Positions 20,523 to 30,445 of a stretch of DNA of 64,000 bases are shown here, one piece after another (positions within the stretch are counted from its first letter, which is position 1; each line of letters starts with the position of its first letter). The stretch lies in NCBI GenBank assembly GCA_032717465.1, contig CM064732.1, positions 24,519,229 to 24,583,228 on the forward strand. Direction: 5' to 3'. The notes beneath the pieces are model-generated. The model saw only the letters and a program-made list of their open reading frames with translations. It did no database searches and was not told the DNA's origin. The stretch comes from Coenobita brevimanus (taxonomy: Eukaryota > Arthropoda > Malacostraca > Decapoda > Coenobitidae). Position numbers and translations under genes: made by a program.

Positions 20523-21842
20523 TTGATGGAATCTGAAGACAATGATATTAATCAAACGTGGAGAGAGGTAAAAGAGGTTTTGCATGAGAGTGCTAAGGTT
20601 ACTGTTAAGAGAAAGGGAAAAGCGAGAAGAAAAAAGTGGATGTCAGATGAAACATGGAATGCAATTCAGAAAAGGAAAGAGGCGAAGTTAAGAAGTGAAG
20701 AACAACATGTTGATGGCCAGGTAGTTGAAGTACTTAGAGCAAAGTACTGGAGTAAAATACTGAAGTAAAATACTGAAGTAAAAAGACTCATTAGACGTGA
20801 TAAGAGGAGGCTACATGATGAAAAGGCAAAAGAGATAGAAATTAAGTTTAATAAAAATGACGGTCAGAGCACAAGAGCCGCGTATTAGGCCATAAAGGAA
20901 TTAACTAGAACTGAAAAGAGAAGGAAGGAAATACCTGTACGAGATAGAAATGGTGACTTGATGACAAAAAATTCAGATACAAAAGGAAGGTGGAAGGAGC
21001 ATTTTGAATCTATTCTAAACAGACTAATCCCAGCTGAAGAGGACATTTTGCCAGCCGAGAGAGATTTCCAGATAGAAACAGGAGATATAACCTTGGAAGA
21101 GATAGCAAAATTTATAAAGGAATTAAAGAATTTTAAGGCCCCAGGAGAGGATGGAATATTTCCTGAAATGCTCAAGGTGGAAAATGATGAGTTGATGAAT
21201 GAGCTTTTTAAACTGTGGCTTGGGATAATGGTGGAATTCCAGAAGAGTGGAAAAATGGAGTGAGTATAAAAATTACCAAAAAAGAGAGATTTAAGTTTGT
21301 GTGGAAATTGGAGGGGGATAACTTGGACACCTGTAGTTGCAAAAGTCTTTTCCAAAATCTTGTTGAACAGAATAGAGCCAGTAATTGATAAAATTTTAAG
21401 AGAAGAACAAGCGGGATTTAGAAAAGGTCGAGGTTCTAATGATCAAATTTTTATTGTAAGGCATCTAATGCAACAAGCTAATGAGATGAAAATTCCACTT
21501 AGTATGTATTTTGTTGATTTTGAAAAGGCGTTTGATAGTGTTTCACGTGGAGCTATGTTGAAAATAATGATATTCTATGGTATACCAGAAAAGTTTGTAA
21601 ATATTATTAGAAGCCTGCATGAAGATACATTTTGTAAGGTAATGGTGGGTTGTTCTTTGAGTGATCTAGTTGAAGTTAGGTCAGGAGTGATTCAAGGAGG
21701 AGTTCTTTCGCTTTTGCTGTTTGTTTTGGTTATGAATTATGTTATGAGAAAGGTTGTAAGGAGAGCAGGTGCAGGAATTAACTGGAAAGAAAATAAGAGG
21801 CTGATGGATTTGAACTATGCTGATGATATTGTACCGATTTGA
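20523..21842 (+). pseudogene. LINE B reverse transcriptase domain, catalytic boxes intact
   Basis: Blocks: WREVKEVLHESAKV (20560-20605), TKNSDTKGRWKEHFESILNR and LKNFKAPGEDGIFPEMLK (20958-21263), NWRGITWTPVVAKVFSKILL and REEQAGFRKGRGSNDQ (21297-21440), YFVDFEKAFDSVSR (first catalytic Asp, about 21508-21550), VRSGVIQGGVLSLLLFVLVM (usual RQGC..SP is degenerate here) and NYADDIVPI (21813-21840). One frameshift lies near 21263-21297. The stop after VPI closes the frame. Confidence 0.87.
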
Positions 21843-22590
21843 GATGCAGAGGGTGCTTGATTGTCTGGTGAAGGAAGGAGAAAAAGTGGGACTGGCAATA
21901 AATTGTGGAAAGACTGAAATTATTAATTTGAAAGTGGAAAATCGATTAACGTGGAGAACAAAATCGATTGTGTAACTGGAAATGTTATGGTGAAGAATGT
22001 ACAAAATTTTAAATATTTGGGAACGATTGTATCGTCTAATGGATCATTAAACAATGAAATTGAGGAGAGGATTAGACAGGCTTGGCGAGCTGTTGGAATG
22101 TTGAAATCTGTTTGGAATAATATCTATGCTTTCGGTGCATACTAAAGTAAAAATTAACAAGTCCATGGTTAGACCAATTTCAATTAATGGGCATGAGTCA
22201 TGGTACAGTACAATTGCAACAGATCAGAAAGTATTAGGATTTGAGAATAAAATACTGAGAAGGATTCTTGGGGTAAAGTGGCAAGACAGAGTTACAAATG
22301 AAAGGGTAAAGGATATTACAATAGTGGAACCAGTTGATGAATATGGGAGACTCTCGCTGGAAATGGCTGGGGCACATATATGGACAAGAAGGCAGTTTAA
22401 CACAGGATGTGCCAGAGTGGATTGCTAGAGGAAGAAGAGGAAGAGGCAGGCCGATAGAAATCTGGTTGAGGACAATGAAAAGAGAAGCGGGAGAGGAGTG
22501 TTGTGGGACTTGAAGGAGATGGCAAGAGACAAATATTGGTGGAGAGAGTTCATCGAGGCCCTATGCATCCCGTGGGGTGGTACAGGAAAT
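21843..22590 (+). pseudogene. LINE B C-terminal region
   Basis: Frames 21951-22145 and 22126-22428 carry VQNFKYLGTIVSSNGSLNNE, IRQAWRAVGMLKSVW, ATDQKVLGFENKILRRILG and VKDITIVEPVDEYGRLSLE. Beyond this, in a shifted frame, comes GRPIEIWLRTMKRE-type basic sequence to about 22590. The minus-strand copy at 56724-57470 shares all of these blocks. Confidence 0.82.
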
Positions 22591-22612
22591 GATTGATTGA
22601 TTATTATTATTA

Positions 22613-23215
22613 TCATTACCTCCTCCAAAGAGGTTATGCTTTACCCCGCGTTTGTTTGCTTGTTACGAGGATTACTCAAAAGTTATGAACGGATTTTGAT
22701 GAAATTTTGAGGAAGAGTGGGCCATGGGCCAAGAAAGAAATTATTAAATTTTTGGGCGGATGCGGATCGGATTGGGAGTATTCTGCAAAATATCTCCGAA
22801 AGTTCCCAGTGAATTTCAACGAAATTTTGTGGAATGGTGGGCCACGGGCTAAGAAAGAGTTGATTTTGGGGCGAATCCGGATCCGGATCCTATATCTACG
22901 AATCTAGGTCCGGCATTACTCAAAATGTTATGAACGGATTATGATGAAATTTGTGTAAGGGTGGTCCATGGGCCCAGGAAGAAATGATTAATTCTGGGAC
23001 GGATCCGGGTCCAGATCCGAAGCATCACGCACAATATCTCCAAAAGTCCTCAATGAATTTCAGTGAAAGTTGATGGAAAGGTGGGTCATCGATCAGGAAA
23101 GAAATAATTAAATCTGCGGGCAGATCTGGATCCGGATCCTATATCCACGGATCCGAATCCTTTTCAACGACAATGGCATTGGCAGAGGTATGTGCTCTCC
23201 GAGTGCTTCCTCGTT
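22613..23215 (+). mobile_element. MITE-like repeat with ~123-bp tandem core
   Basis: The left end ACCTCCTCCAAAGAGGT (from about 22618) and the right end GGCAGAGGTATGTGCTCTCC (about 23178) form a short imperfect inverted repeat (CCTCYGCC-like). Between them the block ATGAACGGATTTTGATGAAA or a variant recurs at about 22684, 22807, 22930 and 23053, with GGATCCGGATCC-type and GTGGGCCAYGGGC-type segments in each unit, a period of about 123 bp. No coding capacity. Similar sequences with the CTCTCCGAGTGC end are, to my knowledge, widespread in aquatic invertebrates; I cannot name the superfamily. Confidence 0.65.
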
Positions 23216-23326
23216 GTAGTCGTTCTTGTTGTGATTATTACTGCTACTAGTACTTTTTTCATAGTTTCTTCATATGAATAATAGGCCTATATATTATTAA
23301 TGAATGTGTAATAGTTTTTTGCATGT

Positions 23327-26300
23327 ATGGGATACACTTATCCAATGGGACTGCGCTCTGATAATTTAGATGAACTTATGCACACACTGTCAGGGGCTGA
23401 TACACTGCATGATACCATGGGTGTCTTATATCAAAATATACCAGATACCGTGCCATCACAGTGCAGGGAAAGTGAGATGCTTGTTTCCTGCACGACTACA
23501 ACAGAATCTCAAGAGAAGCCACTGTGCAACACAGATGATAGACCAGCAACAAAAACTCAGAGAAAATCAAACACAGGCTTGAAGAAACGAGCCTTGGACG
23601 TCCCTGATATGCCTCTCTTGTCCTACCATGGTAAACCAAAGGCAAGAGTCTTTCAGTACAAGAAAACAGATGTATTTTCCCTCCAAGAGAACCTGATCTC
23701 GTCTGGATGATGAATCATGCCATTTGTTCTGAGGTGGTGCCATTGTGGATTGACTTCACTGCTATGATTAGCATGGATAAGTTACCCAGACAAAAAATGA
23801 GCTCCATGCCGAATCTCAAGGAACCAATCACAAGCCTTTCTGTCACATAGAATATTCTTGTCACAATCAAGAGATGTGCTGAAGAATGTGGACAAAGATA
23901 TGGTACTGTTACACATGACCTGAATGCTGCAAAGCCTGCAATGCAGATCCAAGTCACAGAAGCCCCCATCTTCAGCAACTTCTTCATAATTTTGGGTGCT
24001 TTTCACATTGAAATAACTTATTTCAAAGATATTGGAGAGCTTATGGGGGAATCAGGAGGGCCAAGCATGCTGATAGACAGAAATGTCCTAGCTCCAGGTT
24101 CCCTCAATGGCTTTATCACAGGGAAACACTTCAACAGGTGCAAACGACTCCATCCCTTACTTGCCCTTGTCCTTGAGGCCTTACACATCCAAGCATTTCT
24201 AGAAGCTTTTGATGAAAGAGATCAAACTGAAACCATAATTAGTGACAAAAACCTGGCAAGTACACTCTGACGTCCATGACTGATCTGTTATTTGTTGGCC
24301 TACCAAATACCAATTGGATTTGCTCAATATGGATGACACTCATCCTGGAATTAGGCAGGTACTTGAACATGGTGTCTTCACTGTTCAGTGAACCAGTCAC
24401 CCTTTCAGCTGCTCTCAAGCTGACCTGACTATTGAACAGACCATCAATGCCGATGCCGCATCGAGACTGACTGGGATCACCTCTTTCACAAAAAACTACA
24501 GTGCATGTATGAGATGGTCGATTACGAAGTCCACACATGCGTCCTTCACCCAGCAGCTCAAGGATATGGTGGAGCTAGTTCATAAAGAGGATGCAGTGGT
24601 TGAACTACAGTCCAAGAGAACATGAATATGAAGAAGGTTGTCAGGCATAATGAAGATACCTCAAACCCATTCTCTCTCAGTGACTTGTCTGACACATTTT
24701 ACAACATCAGCACAGGAAGAACTGTAAGTGATGACGTCAAAGATAGCCTCCTAAATGTCCCATCAACTGGCAGGACACGACACAAACAGTCCATCGAAGC
24801 CTGCATCGCTGATCCTTGCCGATTGGAATGCATCATAAAGAAGGTAAAGCTGGAAACTTTCGCTGATGGGGGTGCAACAAATTGTCAGACTCAAGACAAG
24901 AAGATAGCCAGCCCTAAATGTACAAATGACTTACTGTGCAGGCTCCTCGTCCTTGCTGTGAAGACGGATTTCGAACTGCAGCATATATTCCAGTATCCAC
25001 TGACACCTGTCCCACTGATGATGAGCACCCCAGACGAGGCATAGCAAAGATTGATAAAAGTAAATTACTAAACCAATTGGATCAGTGAATGGAGCCAAAC
25101 CAAGAAGTAATGACTGCTGTATACTAAATGGCTAATTCTTGCTACATGTTTTCCCACTAAACATTCCAACAGCATACAGGGGGATTAGCCAGAACAATTC
25201 TTCTACATGTGCTCGAGTTGTCAGCTGGCAGAATTCACCCAGTATTTGATGATTATCCTTAACCATCATCGAAGGATGCTGAAAGGGACAGGAGGTGGAT
25301 GACATAGAGGATATATTTCATCTCATGGCCACATTTAAGCGAATCCCAGGGGACATGAGTGAAGCTCTGAAGTCAAGGTCCTTCAAGAAACAATTGCCCC
25401 TCTTTCTTGGTGATTAATGGCAGGATCCTGCTTATGTGCCAATTCTTTGAAATCGCCATCTGTACCTTGATGTTCCTGGGGCATGTTACCAGCGTAGTAC
25501 AAATGATGGAGGCATGAGACGAGAAGATGTTGAGGATTTGACAACAATTCATCGGGAAGCAGACACAAAAATTGTACTGCATGCAAAAGCAGCTACAGAC
25601 CCAGACCATCACTTTGTCATAAGAGCATCTGATACAGACACTGCAGCCATCCTCAACTACCACTCAGAAAGGATCCCTGGAGCCCTCTGGACCGATGTTG
25701 GAACAAATGCAAGAAATAACAGGCGTGTCATCAATATCACTGCCTTAGCCAAGAAACTAGTGCCACTCATCTGCAGATCACTTCCAGGGTTCAATGCCTT
25801 TACAGGTTCTGACTATACATCATCCCTTGTTCGTAAAGGAAAAACAAGACTGTATGAGAAGTTGACCATTTCTTAAGATGTGCAAGTTGCATTTGCTGAA
25901 ATGGCACAAGGCTAGTTGTCTGCTAATGGTCAAACAACTCTACTGAAATACACAGCATCCATCTATGGGAAAGGTAAGGTAGGAGTGCCAGTTAATGAGT
26001 GCAGGTATCAAAAGTTTGTCAATTGCTATGGCCCAAAGATGAGGGGGAAGAATCCACTGGCCAAACTCAAAGGGAGTGATGCAAGTTCACTTTCTCCATG
26101 TGAATCCGAGATGAAGCTCCCTATAAGCCGTGCTGCATTTGAGGCAAAGATGTAGGCAGAAGTTGACCAGCCTACCCTGAATCAGGGTCCTGATGGTGAA
26201 GATGGGTGGAATTTGATTAATGGTGCTGATGAGGTAATCTGGTTTGAGGGCCACAACTCCCAGATGCCCTAGTGCCAGAGGACAACAGACATGAGAAGGA

Positions 26301-26367
26301 TGAGTCAGATGAAGAGATGGCTGGATCATCTGATGAGGAGGAGAATAGTACAAAGGAAGAAGGTTGA
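23327..26367 (+). pseudogene. Decayed gene of an uncharacterised metazoan family with FEN1/PIN-like acidic motifs
   Basis: About 1,000 codons in pieces. 23327-23710: SDNLDELMHTLSGADTLHD. 23704-24270 (one TAG at 23848): VTHDLNAAKPAMQIQVTEAP, LGAFHIEITYFKDIGELMGE, GSLNGFITGKHFNRCKR, HPLLALVLEALHIQAF. 24270-24620, in another frame: DLTIEQTINADAASRLTG. 24622-25044: NPFSLSDLSDTFYNISTGRT. 25045-25513: traces such as VFDDYP and LYLDVPG. 25514-26155: HREADTKIVLHA, VIRASDTDTAAI, INITALAKKLVPLICRSLPG, FNAFTGSDYTSS, PLAKLKGSDASSLSPCE. The C-terminus is acidic and ends at about 26367. I recognise this arrangement from unnamed proteins of crustaceans, corals and molluscs. No function is established to my knowledge. 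EADT, SDTD and GSDY resemble FEN1/XPG metal ligands (inference). Confidence 0.7.
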
Positions 26368-26734
26368 GGCCAGCTAGATCAGTATGAACTTCACAAGAGT
26401 GAAACTAATGACTATGTACTCTAAAAAAAAAAAAAAAAAAGATTTAAAAGGTTTAATCATCACTTAGTACTTGCACATGTATAGATTAGCACTTCAATGT
26501 TTGTTGTAGTTGTATGTAGATTATAATGCTAAGGGTGTCAGGCTAAGGAAGTAGCGATTTAGATTTTGAAGTCTCTAGATTTTTCAACATTGACAATGGT
26601 GTTGAGATAATACAATAGATGCTGCTTGGATACCTGTTATTTAATCATTTTTGTATTCATATGATTGTGCAATGATAGCATGTTCAATGAGCTGAAAATA
26701 AATAACTTTTCCTGAAAATTCCCCTGGCATTTGA

Positions 26735-27297
26735 ATGTTTAGACTCGGGTATTTTTGGAGTACTGAGTTTTGATACATGTGCTCCGAATTGTGCTTTCAA
26801 TGATAGATTGACATGGCCTGCATACAGTGTGACATTTGACCCACATGGAAATGGGTTAGTCCCCATAAGTCACATTTAAGAGTTGGTAATGTTTACTTGG
26901 CATAGAGCAAAGGCTACTTTCTCCAAGTTTCGTGTACTCGAGATGTTGATTAAACATCATATTGGCGCCACCTACATGTCACTCAAAAATCAACTTGTCC
27001 CCAAACGTGTCACTTAAAAGTGAAAAATTCTGAAAAGGTAATCTGCTAAGAAACATTTAGGGCTAATTTGGTTGATGTACTAGAAATGACATACAGATTG
27101 AGTTTTTGACCAACTTTCGGTGGCGGCCTCTAGTTACTGCACCAAATGCTGCACTGAAGAGTTCCTATTTGGAGATTCTCGGTCACATGTCTACTGTACA
27201 TTATCAGGACCCCCAAACTCTTGTACTCAAAATGTCAGTTAAACCTCTGCTAGCTCCCACAATAAAACTCGACCACTTCGGCTGGACACGTCCATAA
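26735..27297 (-). repeat. Right ~560-bp inverted repeat of large element
   Basis: Partner of 18459-19030. Landmarks on the + strand: GACCCACATGGAAATGGG (about 26838), TTAGTCCCCATAAGTCACAT (26854), GTACTCGAGATG (26936), CATATTGGCGCCACC (26957), AATCAACTTGTCCCCAAA (26988), GGTGGCGGCCTCTAG (27119), GTACTCAAAATGTCAGTTAA (27222) and GTCCATAA at the tip (27290-27297). The duplicated GTACTCRAR...GTTAAA motif inside each arm may be a subterminal protein-binding site. Confidence 0.8.
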
Positions 27298-28728
27298 TTT
27301 ATGAAAAATCCAGAGACGTCCGACTTACCTTACTCAGTTCTGTTCAATATTTTTTGTTGCATTCTTCCTTCCATTAAATATTTTACTCAGCACAGGAAGA
27401 AGTTTTCGAACTGAAGAGGTTAGATATAACCTTCATTGATCCCATAACTACTAAATGTCTCGACCAAGTTTAACAAAATCGTGTGGAGGCAGCAAGAACA
27501 CACCAGTAAATGGATTCAGGAGGTTAAGTGGTGGGATTTCCACAGTTCATTGTGTCAGCGTCTGATTGAGCCTCAGGCTACAACATAACTCCATCAGGTA
27601 GGTGATCTCTTTTACATTTTTTTTCTCAGTATCATCAGATGATTATGTTCGGCCTAGAAGAGACTTTTGAATCTGAGGAGTTTGATATAAGTCTGACTGA
27701 CATCTTCATCACAAATTGTCTGTAAGTAGGACGAAATAATGAAAAAAAAAAAAAAACGACGTTTTGGGCGAAAGACATTTGCTGAGCATTCCCAAGTATT
27801 AATTTTCTTACAGCCTAATGCCTAGTACAAAACTTCATCCAAGACTGTCAAGACCTTTATTACGATGACATTTGTAATTTGTTTTTCCAGGTACTAGTTG
27901 ACTTGGTTAAACTATGGATAGCGGTCAAGTAATGAAGTTAATGACGTCTATATCTAACCATTCCAGGTTGAAGAGTCATCTGTGATGAATAAAGCAATCC
28001 GAGGGTACAAGAATATAGAAATTTTATCTTAGAAGTAAAGGTGTAAAAAAAAAAAAGCCTGCCATTCCTCGTACTACAACTCATCACCACTAAAGCCAGT
28101 TGTCTTCTCATCTATTTTCCATTTTTCCTGATTGTTTTTTCATGTTCACATGGTTCGCCGATTTAAACACCGAAGCATTATATTATATTTCATGCTTTAT
28201 TGTTCATTTTTATTCTTAAGCAGACACCCGCAGTTTATCAGCCTTTTTCAGAGTTTAGTGCCCAAATAGCTAAATATTCATAGATTAAGCTCCCTAATAC
28301 ATAATCATTCATAAATGAATGATTTCCTTAAAAAAAAAAAAAAAAAAATACTACCAAATTCTTACACTGGTATAATGTACAGGTCTATCTAAACATATCA
28401 GCTCACTATTCCTCAGTATTCTATATCATTTGCCCACTTTATCCTTCCTCGGAAATATTGGGATACATAAAGAACCCTTTGTACCTACCCCACTAGGTTA
28501 AAGAGAGTAATCCTGAGGAGCGCCCCACGCATTGACATGGCAGTGTGCAAAAAACATAACATTATAAGAATATTAATTTCAGAAGCTTTGGCTCAGAACA
28601 GGGATTATACTCCTTCCTTCCAGTCATTAGACGATTATATCCGTTCCAAGGACGATTATATCAGCTTCCTCCAGTCACGAGGCGACTATAAATCCGTGGA
28701 ACTGCCAAGGCTTTATCCCCATCATTAC

Positions 28729-28732
<4 letters not shown>
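27298..28732. other. Unassigned AT-rich sequence with A-runs
   Basis: Several A-runs (27740-27755, 28047-28058, 28330-28348) but no recognisable protein, inverted repeat or tandem unit. The frame at 28537-28809 ends in translated (TC)n/(GT)n and has no family motif. Confidence 0.6.

Positions 28733-28808
<76 letters not shown>
28733..28808. repeat. (TC)n(GT)n compound microsatellite
   Basis: (TC)n at 28733-28764 then (GT)n to 28808. The region after it, 28809-29318, contains nothing I can assign. Confidence 0.95.
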
Positions 28809-28809
<1 letters not shown>

Positions 28810-29322
28810 TGAGAGAAGGTCTATAACAGACAACCCTTTCATTACGAGAAGTCATTCCAAAATTTCACTAAAGCTCTGTAACTGTCCTGTGGACAGACCC
28901 TAATATCCACCTACTGTTTCTTACAGTCTTGACCCCACTGGGGAAATGTGGATTTTTTTTTTAATAAAACGAGATTAACTCTTAAGAATCGGTCTGCTAA
29001 GTTTCATTTTCAGATTTCTTGCTAAGGTCCCGTTGAAATCTCCACCAGACAAGGCCCCTTTATCTCGTTTATCCATGGTACTGATGTGACTCCTTCTGCC
29101 ACTGCACGTAAAGGATTGGGAATATTTTCCTATCAGCAAAGGCCCATGCTAGGACACATAACCTCGGCACTTAAGATTCCTTCCATAGCCTCCGGTTCTC
29201 CTGGCTTCGTTGTGGGACTCTGAGGCCGGAATAAAAGTAATACCAGCAAAAAGAATAGTCTCCATCTACGTAACAGGTTGAGACTAATAACTCTCTGAAG
29301 GTGAAATGAGTATAGCTTTTAA

Positions 29323-29974
29323 CCCTTTACCCATGGGGATGGCTGGACCGGCCATGCCCCTCCCACAGGGATAGCAGGAAAGCTAGACAATATGCGATAA
29401 ATTAGCTACTTCCAGGTCAATGGTAGTATCACTTAGCCTTTTCCCTTTTTTTTTATATATTTTTTAGTATGAGAACAGGTCATAAGGGATATTTCAATGG
29501 GTAATGAACAGGGAAAATTAGCAACCAAGTGCACGTAGGGTGTTGACAGGTGATTAATTAGTTACCTCATGGACAATGGCAGTATCATTCAGCCTTTTCC
29601 CTTTTTTTATATATATTTTTTTAGTATGAGAATAGGGCATAGGGCACATTTCAATGGAAAAAGCGAATGGAAAAAAATGGCCGGGAGTTGCGTTGCGTGG
29701 CCAGGCTGTAGCTAGGCGGGGGAGGGGGTAAGGGAGGGGAGGTAGGAAGGTGAGGCAAACACAGAAAAAGTGCTAAATTGATAACACTGGATGCGAGTAC
29801 TAGCAGTATTAGCAGTGCTGCCTGTAACTACACACTGGCAGTACTGATAGATGATACAAGACCGCAATTGAAAGCCTGGGCGATTTAGAAAATTCCTGGA
29901 TCACAGAAGTGACACTCCACGGTGTGGTATTTATGTAACGAGCGTCATGGTAGTGATGGCCCGCAGGTAAGGGG
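29323..29974. mobile_element. TTAA-flanked non-autonomous element 1 (~650 bp)
   Basis: TTAA at 29319-29322 and again at 29975-29978. The ends are imperfect inverted repeats: CCCTTTACCCATGGGG on the left, and on the right the complement of CCCCTTACCTGCGG. TTAA duplication with C-rich tips is the hallmark of piggyBac-type elements. Inside, a segment of about 125 bp is directly repeated (about 29395-29520 and 29555-29680, both containing CAGCCTTTTCCCTTTTTTT-like and TTAGTATGAGAA blocks). No transposase. The downstream TTAA directly abuts gypsy integrase sequence. Confidence 0.6.
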
Positions 29975-30059
29975 TTAAACCACTGTAGCCTTAGATATTG
30001 TCTATAATTGTCAGCTCACTGACCCTCTGTGGTCCAAGGTTATTTATTTCCTGGAATCG

Positions 30060-30445
30060 GGAGACACTTCAACCTTACCTACTCTACCAATGCCAATGGA
30101 TGATCTCATGTTAGTCAGTGCCATTTTGAATAGAAAGACATTCCTTACAGGAAGAGACGCACCTAAATGAGAAGTACACCAACTCATTGTCCCAACTGAT
30201 TTAATACCTGAGGTATCCAACATCGTTCACAACACACCTCATGCATCCCATCTAGGTAAAGACCACTGTTTGAGACAAGCACGCCTTTCATTTTATTGGC
30301 CTGCTGTGAGGAAAGACATCAATGCTCGTTGTGGCCCTTGTATTTCCTGTAATCATCATAAAGGATCAACTGGATTACCTGCCCCATTCATGCAGTATCC
30401 AGTTCCATCACGTCCATGGAAAATTGTTTCTATTGACTTCCTTAA
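30060..30445 (+). pseudogene. Integrase zinc-binding (HHCC) domain and core start
   Basis: Reads LIVPTDLIPEVSNIVH, then VHNTPHASHLGKD (the two His), RQARLSFYWPAVRKDI, then CGPCISCNHHKG (the two Cys), and PVPSRPWKIVSIDFL, where Asp is the first catalytic residue of the DDE integrase core. A stop (TGA) occurs before EVHQ at about 30168. The sequence breaks off at TTAA 30442-30445, where the nested element begins. Confidence 0.85.

Larger units (their letters stand above)
19290..22612 (+). mobile_element. LINE family B (RTE-like), near full length, (GATT)n tail
   Basis: The 5' part (19290-19400) contains CCCCTGGGGAAGGGG, then TACTTCCC and CCCTGCTTGTCGTAAGAAG, a 5' UTR pattern that precedes related arthropod LINEs. 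The endonuclease follows (19655-20399), then the connector and RT (20523-21842), the C-terminal region (21843-22560) and a GATTGATTGATT tail at about 22590-22600. The YADD box is intact at 21816-21827. Only a handful of stops and shifts interrupt the reading, fewer than in any other LINE here, so it is the youngest-looking copy. It is inserted inside the large TIR element. A 5'-truncated sister copy lies at 56724-59092. Confidence 0.88.
18459..27297 (+). mobile_element. Large TIR-bounded element carrying an uncharacterised nuclease-like gene
   Basis: A segment of 8.8 kb bounded by long imperfect inverted repeats (left 18459-19030, right 26735-27297). Between them are unassigned DNA (19031-19206), a nested LINE B (19290-22612), a nested MITE-like repeat (22613-23215) and a decayed gene of an uncharacterised metazoan family (23327-26367) followed by an A-run (26423-26440). 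Without the nested insertions the host element would be about 4.8 kb, a plausible size for an autonomous DNA transposon with one large gene. I could not define a target-site duplication; the flanks TATGTGAAAG and TTTATGAAAA are similar but not convincing. That the gene belongs to the element is inference from its position. Confidence 0.65.

Noticed and set aside
24239..24538. Minus-strand frame of 99 residues
   Set aside because: It is antisense to the stretch encoding DLTIEQTINADAASR of the decayed gene in the large element.
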